Shown here piece after piece: positions 9,244-17,413 of a stretch of 64,000 nt of DNA. The DNA lies in assembly GCF_009765865.1 (NCBI RefSeq), contig NZ_LMUQ01000018.1, positions 42,968 through 106,967 of the forward strand, written 5' to 3'. The notes beneath the pieces are model-generated. The model was not told the DNA's origin, did no database searches, and worked only from the letters and a program-made list of their open reading frames with translations. The stretch's first letter is position 1. The number at the start of each line of letters is the position of its first letter. The position numbers and the translations under genes are program-made. This DNA comes from Acidisoma sp. L85. Its GTDB lineage: Bacteria; Pseudomonadota; Alphaproteobacteria; Acetobacterales; Acetobacteraceae.

Positions 9244-9257
9244 GTGTACAAACGATC
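9244..9257 (+). promoter_or_regulatory. Candidate operator copy B (hyuA side)
   Basis: GTGTACAAACGATC begins 27 bp before the hydantoinase A start codon, so it would lie near the start of that transcript. It is the second copy of the motif at 9141-9154, in the same orientation and 103 bp away. The intervening sequence (9155-9243) shows no gene and no clear -35/-10 pair by eye. Confidence 0.45.
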
Positions 9258-9270
9258 GGAGCTTCCGCTC

Positions 9271-11331
9271 ATGAGCCGACGCGTGGCCGGGATCGATGTG
9301 GGCGGGACCTTCACGGACCTCCTGTTGTTCGAGGAGGATGAGTCGGGCAGCCGTGTGCGTTTCGCCAAAGTTCCGACCACCACGGAAAATCAAGCCGAAG
9401 GCGTCCTGCAGGCGATCCACGCTGCCGGCGTGACGGCCGCCGGCCTCGACCTCGTGATCCACGGCACGACCGTCACGACGAATGCGCTGCTGGAGCGCAA
9501 GCTTGCCCGCGTCGGGTTGGTCACGACGGCGGGGTTCCGCGACACGCTGGAGATCGGGCGCCGTACGCGGCCCCGCCCCTACGGCCTGTTCGGCGTCTTC
9601 GAGCCGCTGGTGCCACGGGACCTGCGCCTTGAAGTGCCCGAGCGCATGAATGCCGCAGGCGAGGTCGTGACGCCGCTCGATGAGGCGGCGGTCGAGGCGG
9701 CAGTGCGGCATTTGCTGGAGTCCGGCTGCGAGGCGCTCGTCATCCATTTCCTCCATTCCTATGCCAACCCGGCGCATGAGCGCCGCGCGGGGGAGATCGC
9801 GGCCCGGCTTTGGCCGAACAGCTACGTCACGCTCGGCCACGCGCTGCTGTCGGAGTATCGGGAATACGAGCGCGGCACGACCGCCTCGGTCAATGCCGCC
9901 GTGCAGCCGGTGCTCGACCGCTACCTCGATCGCCTCGTGCAAGGGCTGCGCCGGGACGGCTTCACCCATGAGTTGCTGGTCATGAACGGCAATGGCGGCA
10001 CGATCGCTGCTCCGCTCGCGGCACGGGAAGCCGCCAAGACTGTGATGTCGGGCCCGGCCTCCGGCGTCATCGCCGCCGCGGTGACGCTGACCCAGTCCGG
10101 GGTGGGTGACGCTGTGACCTACGACATGGGCGGAACCTCCACCGATGTTGCGCTCATCAGCGGCGGACTCCCCGAGGTTTCGGCTGAGTTGACCATCGAT
10201 TACGGGCTGCCGATCCATGTGCCCATGGTTGATGTCCGCACTATCGGCGCGGGCGGCGGTTCCATCGCCTGGCTGGATGCGGCGGGAATGCTGCGTGTCG
10301 GGCCAAACAGCGCCGGCTCGACGCCTGGTCCGATCTGCTACGGGCGAGGTGGCACGCTGCCCACCATTACCGACGCCAACCTTGTGCTCGGCCGCCTCGA
10401 TGCCGCGAAGCTCATGACGGCGGCGAATCCCGTCAGCGTCGAGACCATACGCGCCATCTTCGAGGCGATCCTTGCCCGGCCGCTGGGCTTGTCCGTGGAT
10501 CAGGCGGCGGCGGCCGTAGTGGCACTTGCCAATATCCACATGGTGGGAGCGATCCGGATGGTGTCCCTGTCGCGCGGCCGAGATCCGCGCGACCTGACGC
10601 TGTTCGCCTTCGGCGGCGCCGGGCCGCTGCATGCGGTTGCGCTCGCGGCTGAACTCGGCATTCCGGAAGTGCTCATTCCGGCGCGGCCGGGGCTGACCAA
10701 TGCGCTGGGCTGCCTGGTCGCCGACCTGCGCCAGGACTTCGTGAATACGGTGAATGTTGCGCTGGACGTAGTCGAGATGGCGGCGGTGCATCGCGTGTTG
10801 GCTGATCAGGTGAAACGCGGCGTCGCGATCAATGCCGCCCAGCAAGGCGAGATCCAGTTCACCGAGATTCGCCATTCGGCGGATATGCAGTTCCGCGGCC
10901 AGACCCATCTCATCCGCGTGGCGATACCCGATGCGGCAATAGGACGCGATACACTGCAATCGCTTTTCGAAGAGGCTTACTTCGCGCGCTTCCAGATCCG
11001 CATGCCGGAGATCCGAGCAACACTTGTGAACCTCAATACCTCCGTCACTGGCCGCCGCAAACCGTTTCCGATTTCCTCACTTCTCGAACTTTCGGCGAAT
11101 ACCGGCGATGCGATGACGGCGCGAACGGGTTCGCGGCCTGTCTTCGCGGACGGACGCTGGGCTGACACACCAATCTTCCGGCGCGAGGCGCTGAGCGTGG
11201 GTGCTGCCGTAACGGGACCGGCCGTTATTGAGCAACCCGATGCCACGACCTTTGTCGAGCCTGGTGCGCGGATGCGCGTCGATGCTTTTGGCAATCTTCG
11301 GATCATGACCTTGGCAGGCCTAAACCAATGA
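9271..11331 (+). CDS. hyuA: Hydantoinase/oxoprolinase subunit A
   Basis: A 686-aa HyuA-type subunit with the ASKHA ATPase fold; such enzymes hydrolyse cyclic amides (hydantoins, 5-oxoproline) using ATP, as a complex with HyuB. Motifs: GIDVGGTFTD (7-16, phosphate 1), HGTTVTTNAL (~63-72), DMGGTSTDVA (~285, phosphate 2) and TIGAGGGSIAW (~323). The ATG at 9271 has a GGAG sequence 10 bases upstream and gives the family's normal N-terminus; an in-frame TTG at 9241 is also possible. It is divergent from nicA and coupled to hyuB. In this setting the attractive substrate is the lactam 1,4,5,6-tetrahydro-6-oxonicotinate made by the reductase; this is inference, and the family also includes N-methylhydantoinases and acetone carboxylase subunits. 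Confidence 0.85.
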   Translation: MSRRVAGIDVGGTFTDLLLFEEDESGSRVRFAKVPTTTENQAEGVLQAIHAAGVTAAGLDLVIHGTTVTTNALLERKLARVGLVTTAGFRDTLEIGRRTRPRPYGLFGVFEPLVPRDLRLEVPERMNAAGEVVTPLDEAAVEAAVRHLLESGCEALVIHFLHSYANPAHERRAGEIAARLWPNSYVTLGHALLSEYREYERGTTASVNAAVQPVLDRYLDRLVQGLRRDGFTHELLVMNGNGGTIAAPLAAREAAKTVMSGPASGVIAAAVTLTQSGVGDAVTYDMGGTSTDVALISGGLPEVSAELTIDYGLPIHVPMVDVRTIGAGGGSIAWLDAAGMLRVGPNSAGSTPGPICYGRGGTLPTITDANLVLGRLDAAKLMTAANPVSVETIRAIFEAILARPLGLSVDQAAAAVVALANIHMVGAIRMVSLSRGRDPRDLTLFAFGGAGPLHAVALAAELGIPEVLIPARPGLTNALGCLVADLRQDFVNTVNVALDVVEMAAVHRVLADQVKRGVAINAAQQGEIQFTEIRHSADMQFRGQTHLIRVAIPDAAIGRDTLQSLFEEAYFARFQIRMPEIRATLVNLNTSVTGRRKPFPISSLLELSANTGDAMTARTGSRPVFADGRWADTPIFRREALSVGAAVTGPAVIEQPDATTFVEPGARMRVDAFGNLRIMTLAGLNQ

Positions 11332-13076
11332 CCGTGAGCTTCGCTACCGATCCGCTGACCCTGGCGGTCATCGAGGCCGGATTGCAGCAGGTCTGCAACG
11401 AGATGGACCTTGCCTTCTCCCGCTCCGCCTTCTCGCCGGTTATTGCCGAGGCCGACGATCGTTCCGACGGGATCTACGACCGCCACACCGGTTCCCTCAT
11501 CGCGCAGGGCGAGCTTGGCTTGCCGGTATTCGTCGGCGTGATGCAAGCCTCGACCGGGGAGATCATTCGCCTTATCCGCGAAGGCCGTGTGGCAGCACCC
11601 GAGCCGGGTGACGTCTATATCGTCAACGACCCTTATCTCGGCGGCACGCATCTGATGGACGTGCGCTTCGCCATGCCCTTCTTCCATGAGGGCGGATTGT
11701 TCTGCTGGCTGCAGAATACGGGACACTGGCCGGATACCGGCGGCATGACTCCTGGCGGCTTTTCCGCTCACGCGACGGAGTCCGAACAGGAAGGGCTTCG
11801 GCTGCCGCCCGTGAAGCTCTTCAAGAAGGGGATCCTGGATCAGGAGATCCTCTCGATCATACTCTCCAATATCCGGGTAGCCGACCAGCGTATCGGCGAT
11901 ATCAAAGCACAAGCGGCCGCGCTCAAGATGGGCGAGCGGCGATTGACGGAGCTGCTCGCCCGCTACGGCCGAGACGTCGTGGAAAGCGTCATCGGCGAAA
12001 TGCGTGAGCGCGCGAGCAGCCTTATGCGCGCGAAACTCGCCACCGTGCCGGATGGGCGCTACGAGAGCGAAGCCTCCATCGATTCAGATGGTGTCGTCAA
12101 TGAACCGCTGCGCATCGCGCTGACGATGACCAAGGCGAACGGTGTTTTGAGTTTCGACTTTTCGCGGTCGAGTGCGCCGTGCCGTGGCCCGATGAATTCG
12201 GTTTTCGCGACGACGCTCTCGTCTGTTTATCTCGCCGTGCGGCATGTATTTCCGGATGTGCCGCTGAACGCCGGGGCGTTCGAGCCGCTGCGCGTGTTGC
12301 GGCCTGAAGGCACCTTCCTCGACGCCCGGTATCCGCGGCCGGTCTCGGGCTGCGCGGCAGAGGTTTCCCAACGCATCGCGGAGGCGGTCTTTCTGGCGCT
12401 GGTTCAGGCTGTCCCGGATCTGGTGACTGCTGCGCCCGCCGGCACCTCCGGCAACTTCGCGCTGGGAGGCTTCGATCCCGGGAAGGGCACGTCTTACGTG
12501 ATGTATCAGATCTCCGGCGGCGGCTACGGCGGCAACGCCCAGCATGACGGCCTTACGAATGGTTGCTCGACCATCGGCATTTCCAAGACCACGCCCGTCG
12601 AAGTGCTGGAACAATACTATCCCGTTCTCTTTCGGCGCTTCGCCTTGCGAGAAGGTTCAGGGGGTGCGGGCGCGCATCGCGGTGGGTTTGGCGTGCATTA
12701 CGAAGTGGAGTTGCTGCGCGGCGAGGCGCGTGCCAGCTTCGTCATGGACCACGGGCGCTTTGGACCACCCGGCGTGCTGGGTGGGAAAGACGGCGCGCCG
12801 AACATCGTCCGCGTTCATCGCAACGGCGTCGTATATACGCCCGAGCATCTCTCGAAGGACCAAGACATCCAGATCGCGGCGGGTGACCGTGTAGAAGTGC
12901 TGACGCCGGGTGGCGGGGGCTACGGCGATCCGGTGTCGCGTCCGCAAAGTCTCGTTGAAAGGGATAATCTACGTGGATATTACACGCAGATCGATTCGCG
13001 CGCGTTGTGGCCGATGGCCAGCGTAATAGAAAATACTAATCTCCCACCTTATGAAACGAAAACCAAACGACCATGA
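11328..13076 (+). CDS. hyuB: Hydantoinase/oxoprolinase subunit B
   Basis: A 582-aa HyuB subunit, partner of HyuA in ATP-dependent cyclic amide hydrolysis. Family landmarks are the N-terminal DPLTLAVIEAGLQQVCNEM, SPVIAEADDRSDGIYD, GDVYIVNDPYLGGTHLMD, the central AEVSQRIAEAV and the late GSGGAGAHRGGFG and GGGGYGDP blocks. The start codon overlaps the hyuA stop (ATGA), so the subunits are co-translated. Length is at the usual value for HyuB. After the stop, 13077-13270 holds no recognisable gene or strong terminator. Confidence 0.88.
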   Translation: MTVSFATDPLTLAVIEAGLQQVCNEMDLAFSRSAFSPVIAEADDRSDGIYDRHTGSLIAQGELGLPVFVGVMQASTGEIIRLIREGRVAAPEPGDVYIVNDPYLGGTHLMDVRFAMPFFHEGGLFCWLQNTGHWPDTGGMTPGGFSAHATESEQEGLRLPPVKLFKKGILDQEILSIILSNIRVADQRIGDIKAQAAALKMGERRLTELLARYGRDVVESVIGEMRERASSLMRAKLATVPDGRYESEASIDSDGVVNEPLRIALTMTKANGVLSFDFSRSSAPCRGPMNSVFATTLSSVYLAVRHVFPDVPLNAGAFEPLRVLRPEGTFLDARYPRPVSGCAAEVSQRIAEAVFLALVQAVPDLVTAAPAGTSGNFALGGFDPGKGTSYVMYQISGGGYGGNAQHDGLTNGCSTIGISKTTPVEVLEQYYPVLFRRFALREGSGGAGAHRGGFGVHYEVELLRGEARASFVMDHGRFGPPGVLGGKDGAPNIVRVHRNGVVYTPEHLSKDQDIQIAAGDRVEVLTPGGGGYGDPVSRPQSLVERDNLRGYYTQIDSRALWPMASVIENTNLPPYETKTKRP

Positions 13077-13270
13077 AACAGGCGCATTGATTGTTCATGC
13101 ATGGCTTTTGGGTGAGACGCACCGTCATCAGTGTTCGTGGCAGTATGTTCGTGGACCATGGATCGGGGCGCTTCTCAAAGCGTGCGAAAGCTCCCCGAGC
13201 TCCCGTCCGATACTAACGACCGTGCAACTCTCGCATCCATCCACAAAGACGGCCGGCTACGACTAATACG

Positions 13271-14167
13271 TCAGCGCATGGCGGGATTTGCGGTAAGGAA
13301 CTGTTGCTCCAGAAAGTCGATGAACGCGATGACCCGCTGGCTGAGCAAGCCTGCCGTTGTCACAGCATACAGGTTCGCCTCGCCGACCGAAAATACATCA
13401 AGCGCGGTCGTGATCTGGCCGGCGCTCAACTCCTTCCGGATACCCAAAGCGCCTCTCCGGATGATGCCGCGTCCCGCGAGTGCCCAGTCGCGAAGGGCCG
13501 CGCTGTCGTTGGCAACGCGATCTCCTTGAACGCGGACCGACATCGGCTTGCCATCAACCAGGAAAGGCCAGGCGGCGGACGGTGCGTCGGGGCGTGCGTG
13601 TACAAGGCAATTGTGCTGCGCAAGATCATCCGGCTTCTGGGGCATGCCCCGCGCATTCCAGTAGGCCGGCGCCGCGCACACGACTCGGCTGACCCGCAGC
13701 AGCAAGCGCGCTTTCAAGGTCGAGTCAGTCAACGGGCCGAAGCGTAGGGCGACGTCGATTTCGTGCCCTACCAAATCGACGACATCGTCCGCGAAATGCA
13801 GAGTGATCTTTACTTCCGGATGTTCGAGTAGAAACCGGTCGACGACAAGCGCTAGCCCGTGCCAGCTAAATTCCTGCGGAGCGGTGATCTTGATCGGGCC
13901 TCGCAATGGCCCATTGTGCGCACCCGCGATCGCCGCATCCCAGTCGGCTAGGATACGTCGCGAGTCAGACAGGAATTGCCGCCCCTCGTGAGTGAAGGAC
14001 AACCGCCTGGTGGACCGGGTGATGAGGCTTGCTCCGGCCCGCTCCTCGAGCTGCTTCAGCGCGACCGTAACCGTCGATGTGGCCACGGACTCGAGGCGAG
14101 CCGCTCCGGACAGGCTGCCGGTCTCGGCGATGCTGACGAAAAGGCGCAAGGCCTCAATCGTGTCCAT
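13271..14167 (-). CDS. LysR-family regulator
   Basis: A 298-aa LysR-type regulator of the CrgA/AaeR-like branch. The N-terminal winged HTH spans about residues 1-60 (LRLFVSIAETGSLSGAARLESVATSTVTVALKQLEE, with RSTRRLSFTHEG in the wing), and the effector domain covers about 90-290 (GPIKITAPQEFS, DVALRFGPL, GRGIIRRGA). It starts 147 bp from a divergent SDR gene, the usual arrangement for a LysR protein and its target. The effector is not predictable from sequence. Confidence 0.88.
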   Translation of the reverse strand: MDTIEALRLFVSIAETGSLSGAARLESVATSTVTVALKQLEERAGASLITRSTRRLSFTHEGRQFLSDSRRILADWDAAIAGAHNGPLRGPIKITAPQEFSWHGLALVVDRFLLEHPEVKITLHFADDVVDLVGHEIDVALRFGPLTDSTLKARLLLRVSRVVCAAPAYWNARGMPQKPDDLAQHNCLVHARPDAPSAAWPFLVDGKPMSVRVQGDRVANDSAALRDWALAGRGIIRRGALGIRKELSAGQITTALDVFSVGEANLYAVTTAGLLSQRVIAFIDFLEQQFLTANPAMR

Positions 14168-14313
14168 TTCTCGCGGTTCCCGAAAGGTGAAATCGAACCA
14201 GGCCTGATTATCACAGGTGGCGAAACAAACAATATTCCGGCCTCACACCTTGGACCGCCGACCGCCATGCCATGCGGAACCGCGGCCAAGATATTTCCTG
14301 GAAAGACAAGATC

Positions 14314-15012
14314 ATGGCTAAGGTCGTCATCGTCACCGGCGCTTCGCAGGGCATCGGTGCTGAAATCGTCAAGGCGTTTCGAAGGCTCGACTACCGCATT
14401 GTCGCGACCTCGCGCACGATCGAGCCGTCTGAAAATCCGAACATTCTGACCGTCGCAGGTGATATCGGCGATCCCGCGACCGCCCAGCGCATCATTTCCG
14501 AAGCGGTCGCGCGGTTTGGCCGGGTCGACACGCTGGTAAACAACGCTGGCATCTACATCGGCAAGCCTTTCACCGAGAACACCATTGAAGACTATAACGC
14601 CGTCATGAACGTGAACATGGCCGGCTTCTTCCACATCACCAAGCTGGCCATCGCCGAAATGGAAAAGCATTCGAGCGGCCACGTGGTGAGTGTCACCGCC
14701 AGCATCGAGAACGGCATCACTGGCGCGCACATGGCGCTGGCGGCGCTGACCAAGGGCGGCCTGAACGCCGTCACCCGGGCGCTGGCGATTGAATATGCCA
14801 AGCAGGGCATCCGCGTGAACGCGGTCGCGCCAGGCGTTACCAAGACGCCGATGCATCCTACGGAAAATCACGAAATGCTGGGCACTTTCCATCCGCTGGG
14901 CCGCATGGGCGAAGCAAGCGAAGTCGCCAGCGCCGTCGTGTTCCTGGACTCGGCAGAGTTCGTCACGGGAGAAATCCTGCACGTCGACGGCGGCCAGAGC
15001 GCCGGTCGCTAA
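14314..15012 (+). CDS. SDR-family protein lacking the catalytic Tyr
   Basis: A 232-aa short-chain dehydrogenase/reductase fold. The cofactor loop GASQGIG (9-15), NNAG and a C-terminal EILHVDGGQSAG are normal. In the active site the YxxxK motif reads AALTK: Lys147 is present, but the residue four positions earlier is Ala143 and no Tyr is near. I have seen similar (A/S)LTKGGLNA stretches in other SDR proteins, so this may be a distinct subfamily and not a point mutation. ATG 14314 gives the normal SDR N-terminus (MAKVVIVTG); an in-frame ATG at 14272 adds a non-homologous leader. Divergent from the LysR gene; likely its target. Confidence 0.85.
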   Translation: MAKVVIVTGASQGIGAEIVKAFRRLDYRIVATSRTIEPSENPNILTVAGDIGDPATAQRIISEAVARFGRVDTLVNNAGIYIGKPFTENTIEDYNAVMNVNMAGFFHITKLAIAEMEKHSSGHVVSVTASIENGITGAHMALAALTKGGLNAVTRALAIEYAKQGIRVNAVAPGVTKTPMHPTENHEMLGTFHPLGRMGEASEVASAVVFLDSAEFVTGEILHVDGGQSAGR

Positions 15013-15020
15013 GCGAGTCC

Positions 15021-15056
15021 AATGGAGCCTTTGCGGTTATCGCGAAGGGCTCCATT
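15021..15056 (+). terminator. Hairpin after the SDR gene
   Basis: An inverted repeat starts 9 bp after the SDR stop: AATGGAGCC at the left end pairs with GGGCTCCATT at the right, continuing through TTTGCG/CGCGAA with a G-T pair. There is no T-run behind it, so it may act as a weak or Rho-assisted terminator or only as an mRNA-end stabiliser. Confidence 0.45.
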
Positions 15057-15257
15057 AGCCTTCCTGCAAAGGCAACCTGGAATGTTCCAGACCCCTTTCA
15101 CCCGGTGCAGAGACTGACCATCCGTGCGCTTCAGCTTCTCTTCGCAAGAGGACAGCTTCCGCGGCCGCGCCGTCTCTCTGATACGCTGAACGATGCATCG
15201 CCACCGACGCAGTTGGGATTCAGGCCGGCAATTTTCAGCACGCCCATAGGAACCGAT

Positions 15258-15745
15258 TTGCCTCCAACATCAAGCCCGGCGGCGGTGCAACAGTCGTCCC
15301 TGGCGGTGCTGCTAGCCAGCAGCTTCGCCTTCATCATCGTCCAGCTGGACGTCACCATCGTCAATGTCGCGCTGCCCAAAATGGGCGTGGAGCTGGGCGC
15401 CCAGGTCAGCACCCTGCAATGGGTGATCTATGCCTACACGCTCGGCTTCGCCAGCTTCTTGCTGTCGGCCGGCGTGATTGGCGATAAATTCGGCGCCAAG
15501 CGTGCGTTCCTGAGCGGATTCGCCCTGTTCACTGGCCTTCCTCGATTCCACTTGCGCCCACGATAGTGCCGGCCCTGACCACGTCGATCTTGTTCAGCGT
15601 CGAAAGGCATCTGGCCGGGACGGCATCGGCCGTGCTGAACACAGCGTGCCAGGTGGGCGGCGCGACCGGGGTCGCCATCTTCGGCGCCATTGTGGCGAGT
15701 GGCACCGGCGGGCGGTCATGGGCGGTGTACGGAGTGCAATGCTGA
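15258..15745 (+). pseudogene. DHA2-type MFS exporter remnant, internally deleted
   Basis: The N-terminal segment (LAVLLASSFAFIIVQLDVTIVNVALP, then LQWVIYAYTLGFASFLLSAGVIGDKFGAKRAFL) is the first helices of a 14-TM drug/proton antiporter of the EmrB/QacA group. After about residue 95 the frame runs into a stop at 15564-15566. In the +1-shifted frame the sequence resumes with PLAPTIVPALTTSILFSVE and VLNTACQVGGATGVAIFG, which belongs near helices 11-13 of the same family, and ends at 15743-15745. Roughly two thirds of the gene is therefore missing and the ends are joined out of frame near 15530-15550. Non-functional. Confidence 0.8.
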
Positions 15746-15806
15746 TTGAAGCACTTAGTCTGCGATGCGGCCGGAACTTCTGTTCGGATTTCTGATCGCT
15801 GACAAA

Positions 15807-16502
15807 CTAGGCTAGCGTCTTCGCCATTTCGGCCGCTTCAAAGTAAGACGCGCCGAGTTTCGCATATTCGTTCAGATGATTGTACAGAAGCGTGACCCCG
15901 CGCGCGCGCCAAAATCCGACGTCCGACGCTGTGACAAGCATGCCGGCAGCCTTGCCAGCTGCGGTCAAACGCCCGACGAGACTTTCGATAACCGCGATGA
16001 CGGCAGGGTCGCGATAGTCTCCGCCTTTGCCTAGACTTTTCGCGAGATCGACTGGCCCAATGAAATAGGCGTCGATACCAGGCAATTCGATCAGCGCGTC
16101 AAGAGCCTCGGCAAGACCGGCGGTCTCCACTTGCATGATGACGATCTTGTCTTCGGCGTTGGTCGGGAAGCAGTATCGCACCGATTCGACGACCTCGCGC
16201 GCCTGCGGCACAGTCTCCACACGCGGCACGACGATGCCGTGAATGCCGCGCAGCATATAGCGCTCGATGACCCACGGCTCGGGCGCGAAGATCCGCACCA
16301 GGGCGCAGAGCCCGGCGGCGCGAGCGGCGCGGGCCATGTCCTCGACGCGCTCCGCCCCCGGGCTGCCCTGCTCCATGTCGATCATGACGGCATCGGCGCC
16401 AAGGCCGCCGATGAACTCCACCAGACTGGGTGAAGGATGATCGGGGTTCATCATCACGACGCGTTCGCGCGCTAGCAGCCGCTGCTTGAATGTCCGACTC
16501 AT
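15807..16502 (-). CDS. HpcH/HpaI-family aldolase
   Basis: A 231-aa class II pyruvate aldolase-like TIM-barrel enzyme (HpcH/HpaI/citrate lyase beta group), which makes or breaks C-C bonds of 4-hydroxy-2-oxo acids with a divalent metal. Family features: HPSPSLVEFIGGLGADAVMIDMEQG near the N-terminus, the HGIVVPRVET strand, and metal ligands expected in IMQVETAGLAEAL (Glu) and FIGPVDLAKSLG (Asp). ATG 16502 overlaps the stop of the dehydrogenase gene (ATGA). It is the last gene of the nine-gene operon, and with the adjacent beta-hydroxyacid dehydrogenase suggests the end of a carboxylic-acid pathway producing pyruvate or an aldehyde. Substrate unknown. Confidence 0.85.
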   Translation of the reverse strand: MSRTFKQRLLARERVVMMNPDHPSPSLVEFIGGLGADAVMIDMEQGSPGAERVEDMARAARAAGLCALVRIFAPEPWVIERYMLRGIHGIVVPRVETVPQAREVVESVRYCFPTNAEDKIVIMQVETAGLAEALDALIELPGIDAYFIGPVDLAKSLGKGGDYRDPAVIAVIESLVGRLTAAGKAAGMLVTASDVGFWRARGVTLLYNHLNEYAKLGASYFEAAEMAKTLA

Positions 16503-17413
16503 GGCCATTCTCCAAATTCCTGACCGTTTTGCCGCCGGTAAGCCTGTATCACGCTGGAGTCCGTAATCCCGCCCCCCTCGCTCGCCAGAGCCGAGGCGAC
16601 GACGCGGGAAACCGCACGTGCAAGCGGTATCGCGCATGCGAGAGAGGCCGCCTCCGCGAGGATGATCTGGAGGTCCTTCTCAAAGATCGCGAGCCGCGGC
16701 CCGCTCGTCGCGTCGCCGCTCAACATGATCGGTGCCTTCGTCTCGAACATTCTCGAAGTGCCGGACGAGGCACAGATGATTCGATAGAGCAGCGCGGGGT
16801 CGAGCCCCGACGTCATGCCAAGAGTCAGTGCCTCGGCCGTCGCGACGATATGCGTCGCGGTGAGAAGCTGATTGACCATCTTGGCGCGGGAGGCGTCGCC
16901 CGCGCGGCCGCTGACCTCGAAGATGTGCCTTGCGATCACCGGCAGAAGCGGGCGGACCGCGGCCATCGCCGCCTCATCTCCGGCGATGATGGCGGCGAGC
17001 TCTCCAGCGGCGGCCCCCGCCGCGCCGCCGCTGACCGGCCCGTCCAGCAGATGAGTGGCCGAGGCCAGCAGCCGGTTCGCGGTCTCTTCGGCAAAAGCCG
17101 GCGGCACGGTGCTCGCGAGCCACACGGTCGCGCCGCCGGGTATGCCAGCGGCCGCGCCGTCCGGGCCGAAGAGCGCCGCCTCGGCCTGCGTGGCGTCACG
17201 CACAATGACCAGGAGAACCTCGCAGTCAGTAGCGGCCTGGAACGGCGTCGCCGCCCGCTCCGCGCCCAGCCGCACCAGGCCCGCCATCGCCGCCTCGTCC
17301 GGGTCGTAGGCGCGAACCTCGTGGCCCGCGGAAAGCAGTCGGGCCGCCATCGCGCTCCCCATGGCACCCAGCCCGAGAATGCCGACCCGCATTGCCAAGA
17401 CGCCCGCCGTCAC
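16499..17413 (-). CDS. Beta-hydroxyacid dehydrogenase (HIBADH family)
   Basis: A 304-aa NAD(P)-dependent dehydrogenase of the 3-hydroxyisobutyrate dehydrogenase family. The Rossmann motif VGILGLGAMGSAMA lies at 10-23, the substrate motif DGPVSGGAAGA at 124-134, and the catalytic Lys178 with Asn181 in AKMVNQ. GTG 17413 overlaps the amidase stop (GTGA); an ATG eight codons later (17392) is the alternative. 2-(Hydroxymethyl)glutarate dehydrogenase of the fermentative nicotinate pathway belongs to this same family, so a role downstream of ring opening is possible, but this is inference from family membership. Tartronate semialdehyde reductase-type roles are equally possible. Confidence 0.87.
   Translation of the reverse strand: MTAGVLAMRVGILGLGAMGSAMAARLLSAGHEVRAYDPDEAAMAGLVRLGAERAATPFQAATDCEVLLVIVRDATQAEAALFGPDGAAAGIPGGATVWLASTVPPAFAEETANRLLASATHLLDGPVSGGAAGAAAGELAAIIAGDEAAMAAVRPLLPVIARHIFEVSGRAGDASRAKMVNQLLTATHIVATAEALTLGMTSGLDPALLYRIICASSGTSRMFETKAPIMLSGDATSGPRLAIFEKDLQIILAEAASLACAIPLARAVSRVVASALASEGGGITDSSVIQAYRRQNGQEFGEWP

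Noticed and set aside
9238..10959. Minus-strand open frame of 573 codons opposite hyuA.
   Set aside because: Arg/His-rich low-similarity translation, typical of antisense frames in GC-rich DNA; hyuA motifs on the plus strand are decisive.
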